DNA of 64,000 bases from NCBI GenBank assembly GCA_036346355.1, contig CM070577.1, positions 46,634,309-46,698,308 on the forward strand, in the 5' to 3' direction. The DNA comes from Rhipidocladum racemiflorum. Its lineage: Eukaryota > Streptophyta > Magnoliopsida > Poales > Poaceae. The notes below the pieces were generated by a model, which worked only from the letters and a program-made list of their open reading frames with translations, was not told where the DNA came from and ran no database searches. The position numbers and the translations under genes are program-made. Below are positions 54,274-64,000 of the stretch, piece after piece; position 1 is the stretch's first letter; the number at the start of each line of letters is the position of its first letter.

Positions 54274-54437
54274 GGTAAGACAGGCCGTGTCTTTTCATCT
54301 CCAATGGCTATTAGAGAACAGCACAAAAGAGTCCTCGTAAGTTCTAACATATATTCTGTCTTTTCAATTCTTCATACTTCAAAGTTGAAAGCTCTCAGTT
54401 CTAACATATATTACTATCCATATGTTCTTTTTAGTTC

Positions 54438-55785
54438 TGAAAGTGCATCTAGGCCCCTCAATTTGTTTTGGTGATTAATGATGACACAATTAAAGAGATC
54501 TAATGTTTTATCCAAGAATACTGCAGAGATCGAGATCTTATTGAGCTTGGAACGACATTGGACGCCCCTACAACTACTTAAAATCAAAAGGACGGCATCA
54601 AGACCAAAGTTGTAATAATTTTATTTATTTGTGTCTTAAGGATAGCCGTACTATTAAGAGGGTATGACGAGAAATCGACTTTAGGATGTGCATGTGCTCA
54701 ACATCATTTACTGCATCTCTAATTAGCACTCCTACATTTGGTTTTGAAAAGTTTCAAATTAAAACCGTAGGTAACCGAGTCTCGGTTTCGGCCGAGTCTC
54801 CGGATTCAATCCGGAGTATCCGGACATTTGGTCCGGAGTCTCCGGGTTGGACCTCTCGGTTGCCTCAGTTCCAGCTGGTCCGGAGTATCCGGACATTTGG
54901 TCCGGAGTCTCCGGATAACGAGTCTCGGGTTATTTGTCCGGACACTCTACTGCTTCAAAAACAGGAGTGGCTAGTTTTCAAAAAGGGTATTTAAAGCCTC
55001 CACTCCACTCCAGCGGCTAGGATCTCTATTGAGCTCATTCATAGCAAAGATTCAAGCCATTCCTAACCATCTCGAAGCATTCAATAGAGCCCTCACTTCC
55101 TCCCACCAATTAATTTGGTTGTTGATTCTTTTGGTGAGGAGAGGAAGAAGCAAAGTGCTAGGTGCATTTATTTCTAGTTGTTGAGCACTAGTTCATCCTC
55201 CAAGCGATTCTTCGTGGTACTTTTACTCTTGGAGGTTGAAGGTCTCCTAGACGGCTAGAGTCAGGAGCTACCAACTTGTGTGGTGAGCCAGTCGTTTGTG
55301 GCGAGTCTCGCCTCCAGAAAGGAAAGGGACAAGTGAAGCCGGCGAGTGCATTTGTGCAACAGGGAGGAAAGCGGGTTGAAAGAGACCCGGCTCAAGTGTG
55401 GCCGAGCCACCTCAACGGAGGCGTAGGATTCCTTCAAGAATCAGAACCGGTGAAAAATCGCGTCTCTCTCTCTCTTTTACTTCCTAGTCTTGCTCCTTGG
55501 ATTTGAATTTGTTAAGTTAGATCTAGCTCTTTGCTTAGCTTTAAATTCAAATCCTTTCTAAGCAATTGTCTAGGTTGTTCTTGCCTTATTTTCTAGTAAT
55601 TTATTGTGCTTGCTAGAGTAGTTTTGTTGCGCTGAGCTAACCCGGAGAGTCGGTCCCAATCTGGAGACTCGGACAATCGAGTATCGGACCAAATCTGACG
55701 ATCGGTTGACTTTCGGGTGTTTTTATTCCAGCGTAAATTTTATTCCGCCTATTCACCCCTCTAGGCGACATCGTTGGGCCTTTCA
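54438..55785 (+). repeat. 5' LTR of the copia element
   Basis: It starts TGAAAGTGCATCTAGGCCCC and ends GGGCCTTTCA (TGAAA...TTTCA inverted ends), 1348 bp. A TATA-like GGTATTTAAAGCC lies at about 54985. Words of the form GGTCCGGAGTCTCCGG recur at 54793-54920. It is the same LTR type as the solo LTR at 37635-39224. Confidence 0.85.
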
Positions 55786-55786
55786 A

Positions 55787-55799
55787 TTGGTATCGAGCC
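55787..55799 (+). other. Primer-binding site
   Basis: TTGGTATCGAGCC begins one base after the LTR end. It matches the initiator tRNA-Met complement TGGTATCAGAGC with one base missing. Confidence 0.8.
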
Positions 55800-55960
55800 A
55801 AATCTCCTTTATTTTGGCTTAACCGCTAGAGAACCAAAGATGTCGAAATAGAGAAGGTTACAAAACCCATGGCCATGAGAAAGCCTCAGGTTCGGTATAG
55901 GGTTGCAATTCCATTAGATTATTCCTCTTTTGGAGTCTCAAACTCCTCATCTTATGTTTC

Positions 55961-57817
55961 CGCCTCGTCAGCCGAGCGCCTCATTTCGATGGCACTCGCT
56001 ATGCGGCATGGAAACACAAGATGAAGATGCATTTGAGATCACTTCACCCTTGCATTTGGAAGATTGTTGAAACAGGTTTCAAGCCCGCAAACCCCAACAA
56101 TCTCACCTCCGAGGAAGACAAAGCTCAACACTTCAACGACTTGGCCGTCAATGCCTTGTTTAATGCTTTGAGCGACTCGAATTCAACCGAGTCGATGGCC
56201 TTGACAATGCTAAGGATATATGGGAAAGATTGATGGTGTCCCATGAAGGTGTATCAAGTGTTCGTGAATCGAAGATCGAGCTTATCATTGGAGAACTAAG
56301 CCGATTCACTTTGGAAGAAGGAGAGTGCTACACCAAGATGTTTGATCGCTTAATGGTGCTAGTGAATCAAGCAAAGGGACTTGGAAGCACCGAGCTCACC
56401 GACAAAGCAATTGTCAAGATCATTCTTCGAGTGATCACCCCCACCAACCGCAATCTTGTGCAACTCATCCGCGACCGCCAAACTTCGACACTCTCACTCC
56501 TCATGATGTGATTGGCCGGTTGATGACGGATGAGATGATGGTCAAGGAAGCGGAAGTGGTGGAGGAGCTCAAGTCCCAAGAAGAAGAAGGGCATCGCCTT
56601 GAAGGCCGTCAAGGTGGTGCAAGAAGTCGAAGAGAGCTCAAGCGATGAAGAAGAGTCGAGCGGCCCCTTGACAAATGAAGATATGGCTTTGCTCGTCAGA
56701 AGATTTAACAAGTTCTTGAAGAAGAAGGGCTACAAGCCGGGTAGCCACTCCAAGGGCTTCGGCAACAAATCAAGAGGGCGGCACTCTTCAAGAAAGTGCT
56801 ATGAGTGTGGGAACCGGTCATTTTATTGCCGAGTGTCCTCACAAAGAAAAGAAGGAAGACAAGCCCTTCAAGAAGGACAAGTTCAAGAAGAAAGACAAGG
56901 ACAAGAGCAAGAGGTACAAGGGCAAGGGTCATGCTTACATCGGCAAGGAGTGGAACTCCGACTCGACTCGAGTCCGAGTCCGAGTCCAACTCCGACAATG
57001 AAGGAGGACTCGCCACCGCCGCCATCGCTACTCCACCGACACGGTCGAAGAGCCTCTTCGACAACTTGAGCGACGGAGACGAAGATGCTCCAATTTGCCT
57101 CATGGCAAGGGGCACAAGGTATCATCTAAGAGCCAAATTCCCTCTATTGTTGATTATGGCTTAGATGATTGCGATAGCGATAATGATGAAGTAGCTTTTA
57201 AGTCTATGAATGACTTTGACATTGAAAAACTAGACTTGCTACTCAAAGACATTGAAAAGTTGGAGGAAGTTGTAGAACAAAAGGAGGCTACTCTTGAAGC
57301 TCAAGAGGATCTCCTTATATTTGAAAAGGAAAAGAATCTTGAGCTAGAGAAAAGCCTAGCTTTTGAGAGAAAGAAAAATGAGGACTTAGTCAAAAACTCA
57401 AATTTGACTAAGAATGAAATAGTTAGTCTTGAGATCACCAATGCTTCACTCGTAGAGCAACTTGCTCAAGCAATGGATGCTTGCAAGTCTCTTGAAGTGA
57501 AGCTTGTTGATCTCTCGAATAATGCCTCTTCCTCAATTAACAAATCCAATAGTTCAATGCCTTCAAGTAGCAATGGATGCGCTAGATGTTATAATATTGA
57601 TGTTGCTACTTGTGCTACTAACCGTGAGACTTTGAAAGTCTTGGCTCATGAGAATGAGAAGCTTAAAGGGATGCTTGAAGATGGACTTCAAAAGTCCTAC
57701 AAGGCTAGCAAAGGTTTAGAGGAGTATCTCGGTAGCGCCAAGGTAATCCCAAGAAGCATGGGCTTGGATATGTTCCGCCTCAGGGCAAAAGGAGCAACCT
57801 CGTGGTTGCTCCTGTAA
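55961..57817 (+). pseudogene. copia gag (UBN2-type), zinc knuckle and coiled coil, frameshifted
   Basis: Consecutive frames read RYAAWKHKMKMHLRSLHPCI (gag start region), then SHEGVSSVRESKIELIIGEL with CYTKMFDRLMVLVNQAKGLG (UBN2-type gag, PF14223), SGPLTNEDMALLVRRFNKFL, a zinc knuckle visible partly as KCYECGN and partly, one frame over, as GHFIAECPHKEKK, a Lys-rich stretch, then a 240-residue frame (57095-57817) with a strong coiled coil (KDIEKLEEVVEQKEATLEAQ onward) and ARCYNIDVATCATN. At least four shifts separate the pieces. gag packages the RNA in cytoplasmic particles. Confidence 0.82.
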
Positions 57818-57829
57818 GCTCGCCGATTC

Positions 57830-59400
57830 ATTTTGTGAAAGCGAACGAACATCCAAGCACAAGGCTCACTCCGAGTTCTTTGCTTCATATGTTCTTAAGA
57901 AAACTAACATTGGTCGTGTAGTTGCATGTCATATTGGGCGCAAGCCAAAGAATGCTCCTATTATTCGCTCCATTTGGGTCCCAAAATCTCTAGTTGCTAA
58001 TGTGTGTGGACCTAACCAAGTTTGGGTACCAAAGAGCAAAAACTAAATATGTTTTTGTAGGCCTATATCTCCGGTGGAACAAGTTGGATTTTGGATAGCG
58101 GTTGCACGCACCACATGACCGGAGAAAAGGCAATGTTCGCTCACTTGGATGCAAATGGATCAAATAGTGAAAGCATTGTCTTTGGAGACAATGGAAAGGA
58201 GAAGTGATTGGTTTGGGTAAAATTTCTATCTCAAGCAATTTTCAATTAAATAATGTGTTGCTTGTTGACTCATTAAGCTACAATTTATTGTCCGTTGCAC
58301 AATTATGTGAAGCGGGCTATAATTGTTTGTTTAATGAAAAGGGTGTGGATGTCGTTAAGAGGCTTGATGGTTCAATAGCCTTTAAAGGGCGTTTAAAGGG
58401 GCAAGCTCTATCTCGTAGACTTCAATACGGATAGGCTTAATCTTGAAAGCGTGCTTAATGGCTAAATCTAGCATGGGTTGGCTATGGCATCGCCGACCAG
58501 CCCATGTTGGTATGAGGAATCTTCACAAACTCGTTAAAGGCAACCACATTCTCTGACTAACCAATGTTGTCTTTGAGAAAGACAGATTTGTAGTGCTTGT
58601 CAAGCCCGGCAAGCAAGTTGGTGCCTCCCATCCCGCCAAGAATGTAATGACGACCACAAGACCGTTGGAAATGCTACATATGGATCTTTTGGTCCTACGC
58701 CTACATAAGCATTGGGAAGTAAGTATGGTTTAGTTATTGTTGATGATTTTTCTCGGTTCACTTGGGTGTTCTTTTTGCATGACAAAGGAGAAGTCCAAGT
58801 GACTTTGAAGAAATTCATGAGGAGAGCTCAAAACGAGTTTGAAGTCAAGATCAAGAGAATCGGAGCGACAACGGCACCGAGTTCAAGAATATTGGCGTGG
58901 AGGAGTTTCTTGATGAGGAAGGAATCAAGCATGAATTCTCGGCTCCTATTCTCCACAACAAAATGGGGTAGCCGAGAGGAAGAATCGAACCCTCATCGAG
59001 ATGGCGCGAGACGATGCTTGACGAGTACAAGGTTTCGGCGACTTTTGGGCGGAAGCCATCAATACCGCAAGCCACGGCTCCAACCGCCTCTACCTTCACA
59101 AGATCTTGAAGAAGACGGCGTATGAGTTGCTCAGGGAAGAAACCAAATGTCTCCTACTTTCGAGTCTTTGGGAGTAAATGTTATATCCTTAACAAAAGGC
59201 TAAGTCATCTAAATTTGCTCCTAAAGTAGATGAAGGTTTCTTACTTGGTTATGGAACAAATGCTTATAGGCGTCTGAGTTTTCAACAATACCACCGGTGT
59301 CGTTGAAATCTCGCGTGATTTAACTTTTGATGAGACTAACGGTTCTCAAGTAGAACAAGTGGATCATGTTGTGATTGACAGGAAGAACCTCCTTGTGAAG
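57830..59400 (+). pseudogene. copia protease and integrase, frameshifted
   Basis: SIWVPKSLVANVCGPNQVWV leads to the protease motif WILDSGCTHHMTGEKAMF (58085). A shift later, ISSNFQLNNVLLVDSLSYNL and SVAQLCEAGYNCLF follow, then the GAG-pre-integrase His motif region near 58480 (MGWLWHRRxAHVG, in another frame). The integrase core begins YGLVIVDDFSRFTWVFFLHD (58720) with the second Asp in a shifted SDNGTEF-type stretch near 58865. Several stops. The DSG catalytic triplet of the protease is intact. Confidence 0.78.
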
Positions 59401-59779
59401 CTATCAAGAAAATGGCAATCGGGGAGGTGAGACCTCATAGTTTGGAATCTCACTCGAGCACCCCAACCCTGAGTCTCGGCACGAAACCCTGAGTGTCCGA
59501 TTGGTCCGAGTCTCCGGTCATATACCGGAGTCTCGGGATGGGTCCAGCTCGAGGCGATATTCCTCCTCGTCCATTCAAGCTCAAGATGGTTCTAATGCCA
59601 CCCAAGATGATGAAGGCCCTATTCAAGCTTTGGATTCAACTGCACCGCATCCGAGAGTTCATCAAAGCATTCAAAGGGATCATCCGTCGACAACATACTT
59701 GGAGACATTAACAAGGAGTATCCACTGATCTCGAGTTGCAAATTTTTGTGAATTTTACTCGTTTGTTTCCTCTCTTGAA

Positions 59780-61292
59780 CCTCTTAAAGTAGATGAAGCA
59801 CTTGAAGACCGGATTGGGTGATGGCTATGCAAGAGAGGCCGAACAACTTCAAGCGCAATCAAGTGCAGGAGCTTGTCAAAAGACCCAAGCAAAACGTCAT
59901 CGGCACTAAGTGGGTCTTCCAAACAAGCAAGATGAAAACGGAATCGTGACAAGGAACAAAGCTCGTCTGGTTGCTCAAGGGTACACTCAAATCGAAGGTT
60001 TGATTTCGATGAAACATATGCTCCAAAGAGCTAGGCTTGAATCTATTAGAATATTACTTGCCTTTGCTACTCACCATGATTTCAAGTCGTATCAAATGGA
60101 CGTGAAAAGCGCCTTCTTAAATGGACCACTCTCAGAGATGGTCTACGCCGAGCAACCACCTGGATTTGAAGATCCAAGACATCCGAACCACGTTTACTAC
60201 CTTCACAAGGCACTTTATGGACTTAAGCAAGCTCCAAGGGCATGGTTCGAGTGTCTCACGAGACTTTCTTCTGGAACAAGGTTTTGTAGTCGGAAAAGCC
60301 GACCCTACCCTCTTTACTAAGCATATTGATAATGATCTATTTGTATGCCAAATATATGTCGATGACATTATATTTGGATCTACTAATGAACATTTGTGTA
60401 AAGAGTTTAGCAAGATCATGACCAAAAGGTTTGAGATGTCCATGATGGGTGAGTTGAAGTTCTTCCTGATTTCAAGTCAAACAACTCAAGGAAGGAACTT
60501 TCATCACCAAACCAAGTACATCAAGGACATGCTCAAGAAGTTCGAATGGAAGATGCAAAACCAATTAAGACACCTATGCAAGCCAATGGGCATCTAGACC
60601 TCGACAAGGAAGGTAAACTGGTCATCCAAAAGGTATATCGCTCGATGATCGGCTCTCCTTTATCTTTGTGCATCTAGGCCCGATATTATGCTTAAGCGTT
60701 TGTATGTGTGCACGTTTCAAGCCGCTCCAAAAGAGTGCCACTTGGTGGCCGTTAAGAGAATCTTGAGATACTTAGTGCACACTCCTCATTTCGGACTTTG
60801 GTATCCGAAAGGATCCTCCTTTGAACTTATTGGCTATTCGATGCGGATTATCTTTGGTTGTAAAGTGGATAGGAAGAGTACCTCTGGAACTGCCAATTCT
60901 TGGGTAGGTCCCTAGTCTCGTGGTCTTCCAAGAAACAAAATTCGTAGCCTTATCCACCGGCCGAATACATAGGCCGGGAGTTGTTGTGCCCAACTACTTT
61001 GGATGAGACAAACCTTGAGTGATTATGGCCTTTCCTACAAAAGCTGCTCCACTTTTGTGTGACAATGAGAGTGCCATAAAATTGCCAACAATCCTGTACA
61101 ACACTCCCGAACAAAACACATTGATATTCGCCATCATTTCCTAAGAGACCACGCAACAAAAGGCGAAATTGATATCCAACATGTGAGCTCAAATGATCAA
61201 TTAGCCGATATTTTTACCAAGCCCCTTGACGAAAAAGGTTACGTGAATTGAGAAGTGGACTAAATATCTTAGATTCTCGTAACGTGGCTTGA
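59780..61292 (+). pseudogene. copia reverse transcriptase and RNase H, frameshifted
   Basis: RT blocks are NKARLVAQGYTQIEG, SYQMDVKSAFLNGPLSEMVY (first catalytic Asp) and LYGLKQAPRAWFE in one frame. FVVGKADPTLFTKHIDNDLF and the YVDD box in CQIYVDDIIFGSTNE lie in the next frame (break near 60260-60290). RNase H follows with AAPKECHLVAVKRILRYLVH and, in shifted frames, a QLADIFTKPLDEK-type ending; the last stop TGA is at 61290-61292. The enzyme would copy the element RNA; this copy has several breaks. Confidence 0.82.
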
Positions 61293-62287
61293 CATGTGCT
61301 CATATTGGTTGGTGAATGAAAAATGAATTTCAAAACTGATTCATCTTTTTCTTTGAAATTATCTTGTGTTGTTGGTTCTTAATCCTCTGATCGCATCATT
61401 GCCATGTGACTATAGCCTGCTTTGCTTGATTGTTAGCTAGTCACATGGTGGATGGATGCCCTAGGACTCCTCTCTATCTCTCTCCGCGGGTCTCCGAAGC
61501 TTCCTTGAAAAATTCCTTTCCTAACTGAAATGAGCAACCGGATCGTCGGTATTCAATCCGGAATCTCGGATTGTCCGGAGTCTCCGGACTAATTGTCAGG
61601 ACTGTTAATGAGTCTCCTGACTGAAAATCCGAGTCTCCGTTGGGGCGCTCGGTTAATCCCCATTTCCCGCGGTTTTCTCTTTTTCTTATTTCCTTCAGGC
61701 GCCTCTCCTCTCCGTGTGTCTCTCAAGGCTAGGCGTGGATTCCTCCATCTTCTTGGGATCTTGGACTCCTTCTCCTTCTTGGATTGGAGATTGTGGTAAG
61801 GATCCTTTTGCCCTAACCTTTTTCTTTGGGTTTGGTTCAATTTCTCGGTTCTTAGGGCTTCTCCGTGTGTTTCATCTCGTAGAGGCGATTGTCTCGTCGT
61901 TGCCCTCAAGATCGGAGTTTCGTTCAATCCTAACTCACCCGCATTCTTGATTTCTCAATTCTTCTTGAGGTGAGTTCCGTTTTGTGCCCTAACTCCGCGA
62001 AATTCCCTTTCTAGATAGTGCCCTAGTCTTCTGTTGTTCTTCCTTAAGGCACTCTAGATTCGTTTCATGCCTTTTTGGGGGTTGTTTTCCCAAATCTCAT
62101 GCGCCCGTGCGTATGCTCTGGCCGATCCGGAGTGTCCGGACTCTGGGTCCGGAGTCTCCGGGTCCATCCGGAGTGTCCGGGCTTTTTGTCCGGAGTCTCC
62201 GGGCTGGGTGGTTCGGCCAGGTTCCATTCTTCGCTGTTTTTCTTGTCGCCTCTCGGGTAACTCTATTCTTTCGCTCTATCTGGTCAG
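61293..62287 (+). other. Region between pol and the 3' ORF: leader with intron-like signals
   Basis: No gene. It contains the CCGGAGTCTCCGG-type words at 61548-61635 and 62128-62205. It also has pyrimidine-rich leader sequence, a donor-like TTGTGGTAAGGATCC near 61790 and an acceptor-like TATCTGGTCAG just before the ATG at 62288. It may serve as promoter and 5' UTR intron for the 3' ORF. Confidence 0.45.
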
Positions 62288-63885
62288 ATGGATCCTCCTC
62301 CGCCTCTTACGGTAGCAAATGATCCTCCTCACCGCTGCCTGGTGGCGGTGATCCCGGCCAGGGCTCGCTCTCCGCGGCCTCCGAAAAAGCAAAGGATTGG
62401 AGTGGCCAAAGACCCACTTCGGACCTCGAGGCCGCCTAGCATCGCCGTGGTCAAGACTGCCCTGCCTCCTCCTCCTCGCCGGCTCCGATCCAGATGAGCA
62501 TCCAGCCAGATACTCATGCCGCCGTGGATCGAAAAGGAGCGAAGTTTCAGGCTTCGGGCGTTTCATTGGTCCTCTAGCCAAGGCCAAGCCTGTGTGGAAC
62601 TACCCAATGTCTGTGAATCCAATGAGGATCATCGATTATCGGACAGGATCTGAAAAGGAAAAGCTATTGTCGTTACGTAAAGAAGGATCCTCTCGAGCTT
62701 CACCAGGATGAGTATGTGGACCGCCGGTTTTGGAACCGGTTTGACTTCTACGAGACGGTCCTATACCCACTTGAGCACCCAGTGGTCGGGATGAAGACCA
62801 TTGATTGGGAGTATATGGCAAAGAAATGACAATCCGATTTTTCACTCGGATCATTGAGATTTGTGAGTGCATCGATTAAGAATCTCATGGCATTCAAGTA
62901 TGATGGAACAATGAGGTTATCATGCAATTCTATGCCACTTTGTACTTTGACAAGAATGATGAGGCCATTTGGTGGATGACAGACAAGATTTGGTATGTGG
63001 CTAGCAAGAAGAGGTTTGCGAGTCCTCAATCTCAGATACAACGACAAATTTCAAAGCTTCACTTCAAGAAGGTGATGACCGCCGAGGAGATTGAGTCACT
63101 TTATGACACCTCGAGGAGCTTCACGCTTGGGACCATCAAGGGTCTAAAGGATGTTCCAAATTGTGCTCAACAGTCGTTGAGGGTCACTCTTTGGCCCAAG
63201 GAGGAGATGTACGCCATCGGGCCTATGGAAGGAACTTGTTGTTTCATCTCGTCGAGCGCACCCACTCGCTTGACATTGTCGATTTCATGTGGGAGACGAT
63301 GAGGCGAATGCGCAGAGCAACATGGCCACCGCAGCTATGCACCCTTTGTGATGACCTTGATCTCTTGGTGAGCGGTCTCAAGTTTGTCGAGATGAGGAGC
63401 ATCTTGCTTACAAGGTTCGACCTCCTTCCGCTCCTTCCGCTTCACCGCCTCGATTCCTCGAGAGGACTCGTCGTGGTCGCGCTCAGCCTCCACCTCCGCG
63501 TCGCTCTGCTGTGCCTCCTCCTGCTCCTCTGAAAGGCATCGAGGTCCCGAGCGGCACTCTTCAGAGGATGCTCAAGCATGTCTTCCTCTCTGCCGTGACA
63601 TCTCCGCCGTGTAAGGTGATGAGCAGTGCAGATCAAGAAGAATGGTCGAGACATCCGCAGATCCGCCGCCACAATGGCGAGCGATTTCCTAGCGACTCTT
63701 CCGGTCTTCCGAGGAGAGTAGCGATGCCACTTCCGCAGATCAGTTGCTTGGCATCACTTCTTCCGCTTCTCCTCCTCCTGCAGCTTGACTCTGGCAGTAT
63801 TCAGTCTGGCGAAAGGCGACGACGAGTGATCTCCTCGTGTCCTCCTCCTTTTGGTGTCTTGATGCCAAAGGGAGTGATTCTTTAG
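62288..63885 (+). pseudogene. 3' accessory ORF, putative plant transposon protein domain
   Basis: ATG at 62288 starts MDPPPPLTVANDPPHRCLVA. Shifted frames then give FYETVLYPLEHPVVGMKTID with WEYMAKK, then (from 62922) MQFYATLYFDKNDEAIWWMT, FKKVMTAEEIESLYDTSRSF and GTIKGLKDVP. I recognise this as the domain annotated in grasses as 'putative plant transposon protein' (PF20167 type). The end FGVLMPKG with TAG at 63883-63885 is a common tail of such ORFs. Role unknown; not env-like by sequence, as I see no signal peptide or clear membrane segment. At least three frameshifts. Confidence 0.65.
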
Positions 63886-64000
63886 AGTCGTTTTCCTTAG
63901 TCGTCCTTTTTCTTGTTTCTTTGTCGCTAGTGGACTTGTTTTGTGTTTCGAGAACTCTGTTATTCCCTGTAATGTCATTATTGCTTATTATGCATGATTT
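63886..64000 (+). other. Trailer of the copia element at the window edge
   Basis: T-rich sequence after the 3' ORF. No polypurine tract or LTR start is reached before base 64000. Confidence 0.5.

Larger units (their letters stand above)
54438..64000 (+). mobile_element. Ty1-copia retrotransposon with extra 3' ORF, cut by the window edge
   Basis: The 5' LTR (54438-55785) is followed by a primer site, gag, protease, integrase, RT and RNase H in copia order (integrase before RT), ending near 61292, and then a separate 3' coding region (62288-63885). The 3' LTR lies beyond base 64000. gag and pol contain numerous frameshifts. The LTR, the space after pol and the leader of the 3' ORF all carry the same CCGGAGTCTCCGG-type words. 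The general plan, a long gag with coiled coil plus an ORF between pol and the 3' LTR, recalls Sirevirus-like copia elements, but I cannot assign the family. Confidence 0.85.

Noticed and set aside
53849..54304. GC-rich frames open on both strands
   Set aside because: Composition alone explains them (CCG/CGC repeats); they overlap the end of a hAT element and have no domain.
62067..62315. Three overlapping open frames before the 3' ORF
   Set aside because: They come from repeated CCGGAGT words, with no domain and no agreement between frames.

Overview
The window is nuclear DNA from a grass (Poaceae), almost entirely transposable elements nested in one another. The evidence is Ty3-gypsy and Ty1-copia polyproteins of grass type, a TNP2-class CACTA transposase, several hAT transposases and MITEs, a Mutator-type MITE, and a gypsy element carrying an antisense spliced gene of the 'putative gypsy type transposon' (PF04195) class. 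I cannot assign a genus. Only one locus looks like an ordinary host gene: a CCHC zinc-knuckle plus RRM protein at about 42.8-43.3 kb. Most element coding regions carry frameshifts and stops, so the window reads as a slowly decaying intergenic retrotransposon nest.

Layout. 1-10100: the 3' part of a large Ty3-gypsy element (gag end, protease, RT, RNase H, integrase), an antisense multi-exon gene, a 93-bp tandem repeat and the 3' LTR. 10212-17798: a CACTA element with a leftward TNP2 gene, split by a truncated LTR retroelement. 18019-18489: an AGCTC-rich hAT MITE. 18543-18947: a copia 5' LTR with primer-binding site. About 19173-23159: a hAT remnant interrupted by a young, internally deleted copia element (19974-22682) whose 108-bp LTRs are identical. 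24511-29861: non-coding LTR-like sequence that I could not resolve.

29862-41090: a direct duplication of about 2.3-3.0 kb (copy A 29862-32191, copy B 38053-41073). Each copy holds a solo copia LTR or part of it, the end of a gypsy polyprotein, a fragment of an ADP-ribosylation-factor (ARF) gene and a SINE. Between the copies lie a decayed RICESLEEPER-like hAT element and the rest of the gypsy pol. 41306-48060: hAT MITEs with 8-bp target duplications and the CCHC/RRM gene. 48324-54273: a larger hAT element containing a 2.9-kb solo LTR and a Mutator-type MITE. 54438-64000: a Ty1-copia element (5' LTR, PBS, gag, pol, extra 3' ORF) that runs off the right edge.

The elements record a history of insertion into insertion. 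Within single nests the order can be read: CACTA before its LTR insertion; hAT before copia; gypsy before the CCTAT solo LTR before the A/B duplication; hAT before the CCCAG solo LTR and the Mutator MITE.
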